A DNA stretch of 64,000 nt from an uncultured Bacteroidales bacterium. GTDB lineage: Bacteria > Bacteroidota > Bacteroidia > Bacteroidales > Paludibacteraceae. The notes under the pieces are model-generated. The model searched no databases, was not told the origin of the DNA, and saw nothing but the letters and a program-made list of their open reading frames with translations. The stretch spans positions 47,318 through 111,317 of the forward strand of contig CADCDS010000003.1 in NCBI GenBank assembly GCA_902800215.1, given 5' to 3'. Shown here piece by piece: positions 61,139-64,000 of the stretch. The position numbers and the translations under genes were made by a program. The first letter of the stretch is position 1, and each line of letters begins with the position of its first letter.

Positions 61139-61760
61139 ACCACCGGTAATTTCCGTGTCTATGTTTATGTTTGTAGATACCGTAACCTGCCAGGCCTATA
61201 ATAAACAAGCCGAACAGCACCAAGGCGATGATCAGTTTGGGATCACCTCCATTGGCTTTGAACCATCGTCTGAGGTTTTTGAAGATGGAGTTCCATTCGC
61301 GTCCGTCGATCGTGACATTATCGTTCTTCTTGGGCGGTCGATATACGTTATGGTGTTCTCCGGTCACGGTGCGTACCAAGCTATCCATCTGCAGTTCCGT
61401 CTTCAGGCTGTCCGCGAAGAGCAGCTTGTCCGATTCCGCGACCTTGTCGATATTCAGTGCATCTACCTTCTCGACTACCTCGTCGTTTCCTTCGGGATAC
61501 AACACCTTAAAATCCTCACGGTACACATCATACAGTTTGTATAAGCCAAACCCTACAGCTGCTATCAAGATAACCAGCAGACCGACCCATGCCTGCTTGT
61601 CCTTATTCTTGAGCCATCCGGCAAAATCGATCGACTTCTTCGATTGTTTGCCATAACTGTGCTCGTAGTAATGATGGTGATGATGGTGGTGGTGCTGTTC
61701 CTGCTCCGCCTTCTTCTCCTCCCATCGCGGCTGATATGTCTTTTCGTCGCTATCTGCCAT
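61137..61760 (-). CDS. Histidine-rich two-helix membrane protein
   Basis: 207 aa, not recognised. Cytoplasmic N terminus with eight consecutive histidines (residues 24-31, mixed CAT/CAC codons, so native and not a tag), then membrane segments at about 58-75 and 177-197 and a periplasmic domain between them with no motif known to me. The His run could bind Ni or Zn; this is inference. Start overlaps the ffh stop (TAATG), so it is coupled to ffh; a link with membrane protein insertion is possible but unproven. Confidence 0.72.
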   Translation of the reverse strand: MADSDEKTYQPRWEEKKAEQEQHHHHHHHHYYEHSYGKQSKKSIDFAGWLKNKDKQAWVGLLVILIAAVGFGLYKLYDVYREDFKVLYPEGNDEVVEKVDALNIDKVAESDKLLFADSLKTELQMDSLVRTVTGEHHNVYRPPKKNDNVTIDGREWNSIFKNLRRWFKANGGDPKLIIALVLFGLFIIGLAGYGIYKHKHRHGNYRW

Positions 61761-63091
61761 TATTTCCTTTTCATTTGCTGAACCTTCCTCATCATCTTCG
61801 AGGTTTGCTCGAATTGTTTGAGGAAGCGGTTCAGTTCAACGATGGTTACACCGGCACCTTTGGCGATACGGTTCTTACGGCTACCGTTGAGTAAAGCCGG
61901 ATTGGAGCGTTCCGCCGGAGTCATGGAGTTGATCATTGCCTCGATGGGTTTGAACGCATCATCGCTGATCTCCACGTTCTTCATCGCCTTGTCCATACCC
62001 GGGATCATCCCCATCAGGTCTTTCATAGAACCCATCTTCTTGATCTGGTTCAACTGGCCCATGAAGTCATTGAAGTCAAACTGGTTCTTGGCGATCTTCT
62101 TCGCTACGCGGCGTGCTTCTTCCTCATCGTACTGTTCCTGGGCGCGTTCTACCAGAGAAACGACGTCACCCATACCCAAGATACGGTCCGCCATACGAGC
62201 CGGATGGAACACATCCAGCGCCTCCATCTTCTCGCCCGTACCGATGAACTTAATCGGTTTGTTGACCACCGAACGGATACTCAACGCGGCACCACCACGT
62301 GCGTCACCGTCTAACTTCGTCAGGATCACACCGTCAAAATCCAGACGGTCGTTGAACTCCTTGGCGGTGTTCACGGCATCCTGACCGGTCATGGCATCCA
62401 CCACGAACAGGGTCTCAGACGGTTGGATAGCCTGCTTGATGGCAGCGATCTCGTTCATCATCTGCTCATCGATAGCCAGACGACCGGCGGTATCCACGAT
62501 CACGACGTCGTAACCGAACTTACGTGCTTCGGCTATCGCATCCTGCGCAATCTTAACGGGGTCTCCACCATTAAGCGGCTTGGCCGCGTCACCATTTATC
62601 AATCCACCATTAGCGAATACCTTCGCTCCGATCTGCTCTCCGAGTACGCGTAACTGCTCGATAGCCGCCGGACGATAGACGTCGCAGGCAGCCAGCATCA
62701 CGCGTTTGCCTTTCTTCGTCTGCAGGTAGTTCGCCAGTTTGGACGCAAAAGTCGTTTTACCGCTACCTTGCAGACCGGACATCAGGATTACCGCCGGAGA
62801 CCCCTTCAGATTGATCTCCTGCGCTTCACCTCCCATCAAGGCTGCTAACTCATCGTGCGTGATCTTGATCATCAACTGACCCGGCCGCACGGCGTTGATC
62901 ACGTTCTGACCCAACGCTTTCTCTTTCACCTGGTCGGTGAACTGCTTGGCGGTCTTGTAGTTGACATCGGCTTCCAGCAAGGCCTTACGGATATCTTTTA
63001 CCGTCTCCGCAATATTGATTTCGGTGATTCTACCCTCACCTTTCAGAATCTTAAAACTCCGTTCTAATCGTTCACTTAAATTATCAAACAT
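61760..63091 (-). CDS. ffh: Signal recognition particle protein Ffh
   Basis: 443 aa from ATG 63091; the frame to 63157 precedes the promoter. GTPase that targets nascent membrane proteins. N domain helices 1-85, G domain with GLQGSGKTTFASKLA, DVYRPAAIEQL, VDTAGRLAIDEQMMNEI and TKLDGDARGGAALS, then a Met-rich M domain (MGSMKDLMGMIPGMDKAM) and a final MMRKVQQMKRK. Residues 161-176 carry an extra NGGLINGDAAKPLNGG where relatives have a short loop before DPVKIAQ. First gene of the operon. Confidence 0.96.
   Translation of the reverse strand: MFDNLSERLERSFKILKGEGRITEINIAETVKDIRKALLEADVNYKTAKQFTDQVKEKALGQNVINAVRPGQLMIKITHDELAALMGGEAQEINLKGSPAVILMSGLQGSGKTTFASKLANYLQTKKGKRVMLAACDVYRPAAIEQLRVLGEQIGAKVFANGGLINGDAAKPLNGGDPVKIAQDAIAEARKFGYDVVIVDTAGRLAIDEQMMNEIAAIKQAIQPSETLFVVDAMTGQDAVNTAKEFNDRLDFDGVILTKLDGDARGGAALSIRSVVNKPIKFIGTGEKMEALDVFHPARMADRILGMGDVVSLVERAQEQYDEEEARRVAKKIAKNQFDFNDFMGQLNQIKKMGSMKDLMGMIPGMDKAMKNVEISDDAFKPIEAMINSMTPAERSNPALLNGSRKNRIAKGAGVTIVELNRFLKQFEQTSKMMRKVQQMKRK
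62564..62611. repeat. Degenerate repeat insert inside ffh
   Basis: TAATGGTGGA occurs twice about 36 bp apart with a related AAATGGTGA between. In frame, encodes three NG-G/D steps. Period is weak, so this is a lower-confidence member of the array set. Confidence 0.5.
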
Positions 63092-63115
63092 AGTACTCCA
63101 TATTAATTGCGGCTG

Positions 63116-63147
63116 CAAAATTACAAAAAAAAAATGACATATGCAAG
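63116..63147 (-). promoter_or_regulatory. ffh operon promoter
   Basis: On the minus strand CTTG, 20 bp, TAATTTTG. Confidence 0.8.
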
Positions 63148-63194
63148 CATATGCCATTCTTTTTGCAGATTTTTCTGCATTTTAGCACGGATCA

Positions 63195-63428
63195 TCAGTA
63201 AACTGTTCCAGAACAGGTATCTTTTGCATCCACTTGCTGGGCCTTATGAAGCATGATTTGGAACGAGTCTTGCTCCTGATATAGCATTACTTCCTCCACC
63301 GAGACTTCCTCTTCTATTACTTCTGTTTGTAGAGGAGGTGTTTCTGCATGCTTTTTGAAGAATATGGTATGAATCCCATATCCAAGTCCCGTTACAAATA
63401 CTAATGTGAGAACAACATCTTCTCTCAT
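63195..63428 (-). CDS. Small hypothetical membrane-anchored protein
   Basis: 77 aa, not recognised. One predicted membrane segment near the N terminus (VVLTLVFVTGLGYGIHTIFF) followed by a Glu/Val-rich stretch (VIEEEVSVEEV). AT content and codon use look coding, but a clean -7 box is missing: a TTTG-like -33 near 63509 faces a degenerate TGCCATTA. A TGCAGA/TCTGCA hairpin lies downstream at 63165-63180. It may be real, at moderate confidence. Confidence 0.5.
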   Translation of the reverse strand: MREDVVLTLVFVTGLGYGIHTIFFKKHAETPPLQTEVIEEEVSVEEVMLYQEQDSFQIMLHKAQQVDAKDTCSGTVY

Positions 63429-63534
63429 GTATTACTATATTTTAATTGTTTAGTCAATTAAGTATCATTTCACGGTGTAATGGCACAAAAATTATGCCAT
63501 TTATGCAAATAAAAGTGCATTTTTTGTGCAGATT

Positions 63535-64000
63535 CTACTCAAGGATGGGTGTCATGGCGCCGAGGAAGACACGGCTGAAGGCCTGACGACGACGTGCAAA
63601 GGTGTGGAGGCGATGCATTTCTATCGGTTCGAAAGTAACATCAGAGGGAGTTGGTTTTTCCTCGGGTATTTCAGGGGATTTGGCGGCATCACGGGCGGCT
63701 TGAAGGGCACGGTAGATGGAGACGTAGGTATATTGATAGAAACGGGCGTAGGGTTTGAGGCCGGGTTCGGGTTGTTTATGGGCTTTGAAGACGTTGAAAT
63801 AATGGTTCAGGAAACGGATACGCCATTCGAGGGCTTCCATGGAATGGTCGCGTTCGAGGGCATGTGCTTGTCGTTGGGCTTCTTTGATGAGTTCACGGTT
63901 TGCTACACAGGCAGCGGACCAGTGTTTGGGAAAATGGTAAGTATAGAGTTCGAAGAGGCCAGGACGGTGACGGGAAGGGCGGACGACGATGTGTTTGCGG
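63535..64000 (-). CDS. Hypothetical protein, truncated by right window edge
   Basis: At least 154 aa visible; the first internal Met is at 63840, but the frame is open to the right edge with sensible sequence (RHRPGLFELYTYHFPKHW, SAACVANRELIKEAQRQAHALERD), so the start lies outside. Mostly helical, basic and aromatic-rich, with no signal or membrane segment. I do not recognise the family. GC and codon use match the housekeeping genes rather than the AT-rich patches. Confidence 0.65.
   Translation of the reverse strand, partial: RKHIVVRPSRHRPGLFELYTYHFPKHWSAACVANRELIKEAQRQAHALERDHSMEALEWRIRFLNHYFNVFKAHKQPEPGLKPYARFYQYTYVSIYRALQAARDAAKSPEIPEEKPTPSDVTFEPIEMHRLHTFARRRQAFSRVFLGAMTPILE

Noticed and set aside
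61640-61700. His-tag or vector contamination
   Set aside because: The run has mixed CAT/CAC codons and sits inside an ORF coupled to ffh in normal genomic context.

Overview
The window comes from a chromosome of the phylum Bacteroidota, most likely order Bacteroidales. Nearly every clear promoter has the Bacteroidota sigma-A form TTTG-N20-TAnnTTTG. One secreted protein ends in a type IX secretion (T9SS) type A sorting tail. The enzyme set also fits: type III glutamine synthetase, class III fructose-bisphosphatase, LL-diaminopimelate aminotransferase, a GSCFA protein and a BspA-like leucine-rich protein. I cannot name the genus. About 53 protein genes and one tRNA are supported. Both edges cut through genes.

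Layout. 0-5.2 kb: a + strand run of envelope genes (TPR, TraB/GumN, hypothetical, amidase-like). 5.2-14 kb: a Cys-rich lipoprotein and queH diverge from a shared promoter, then a minus operon gdhA, PEP/pyruvate-binding protein, Na/Pi cotransporter, SIMPL protein, pheS. 14-17.4 kb: an AT-rich accessory patch (Abi-like HEPN protein, lipoprotein, carboxypeptidase-regulatory-like protein) ending at a tRNA-Ser with a 16-bp att-like duplication. 17.5-25.8 kb: gcvP with two YitT proteins, hpf, fbp, ddh. 25.9-28.6 kb: hypotheticals and an MNT/HEPN toxin-antitoxin pair. 28.7-37.6 kb: nitrogen and cell-wall metabolism (glnN, aspartate aminotransferase, pyrG, dapF, dapL, glmS). 37.7-43 kb: secreted hydrolase, BspA-like protein, vWA protein. 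43-55.3 kb: glyS, valS and, on the minus strand, a seven-gene run (nitroreductase, pdxA, alaS, GtrA, guaD, lplA, aminotransferase). 55.4-63.1 kb: GSCFA protein, LolC-like permease, PAP2 phosphatase and a run ffh, His-rich membrane protein, folD, prfA, rsmE. The right edge holds two unknown genes.

Most genes are housekeeping. Glutamate dehydrogenase, GlnN, CTP synthase, GlmS and the aminotransferases centre on ammonia and glutamine flow. Two routes to meso-diaminopimelate (Ddh, and DapL with DapF) lie 5 kb apart.

The most unusual signal is a dispersed set of about 27 short tandem arrays, mostly 4-6 units of exactly 7 bp (some 8, 9 or 11). They lie both at gene boundaries and in frame inside conserved genes. 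The same unit words recur at unrelated loci: alaS, valS and pheS share one word family and so share an ANSQ-type peptide, and glnN, the GSCFA gene and the vWA gene share another. I know of no description of this in Bacteroidota; it resembles the heptanucleotide repeats of cyanobacteria in form. Other notable items are a 48-bp interlocked divergent promoter module present twice, 11-bp phased arrays at two loci, and a pair of promoters facing each other across about 80 bp.
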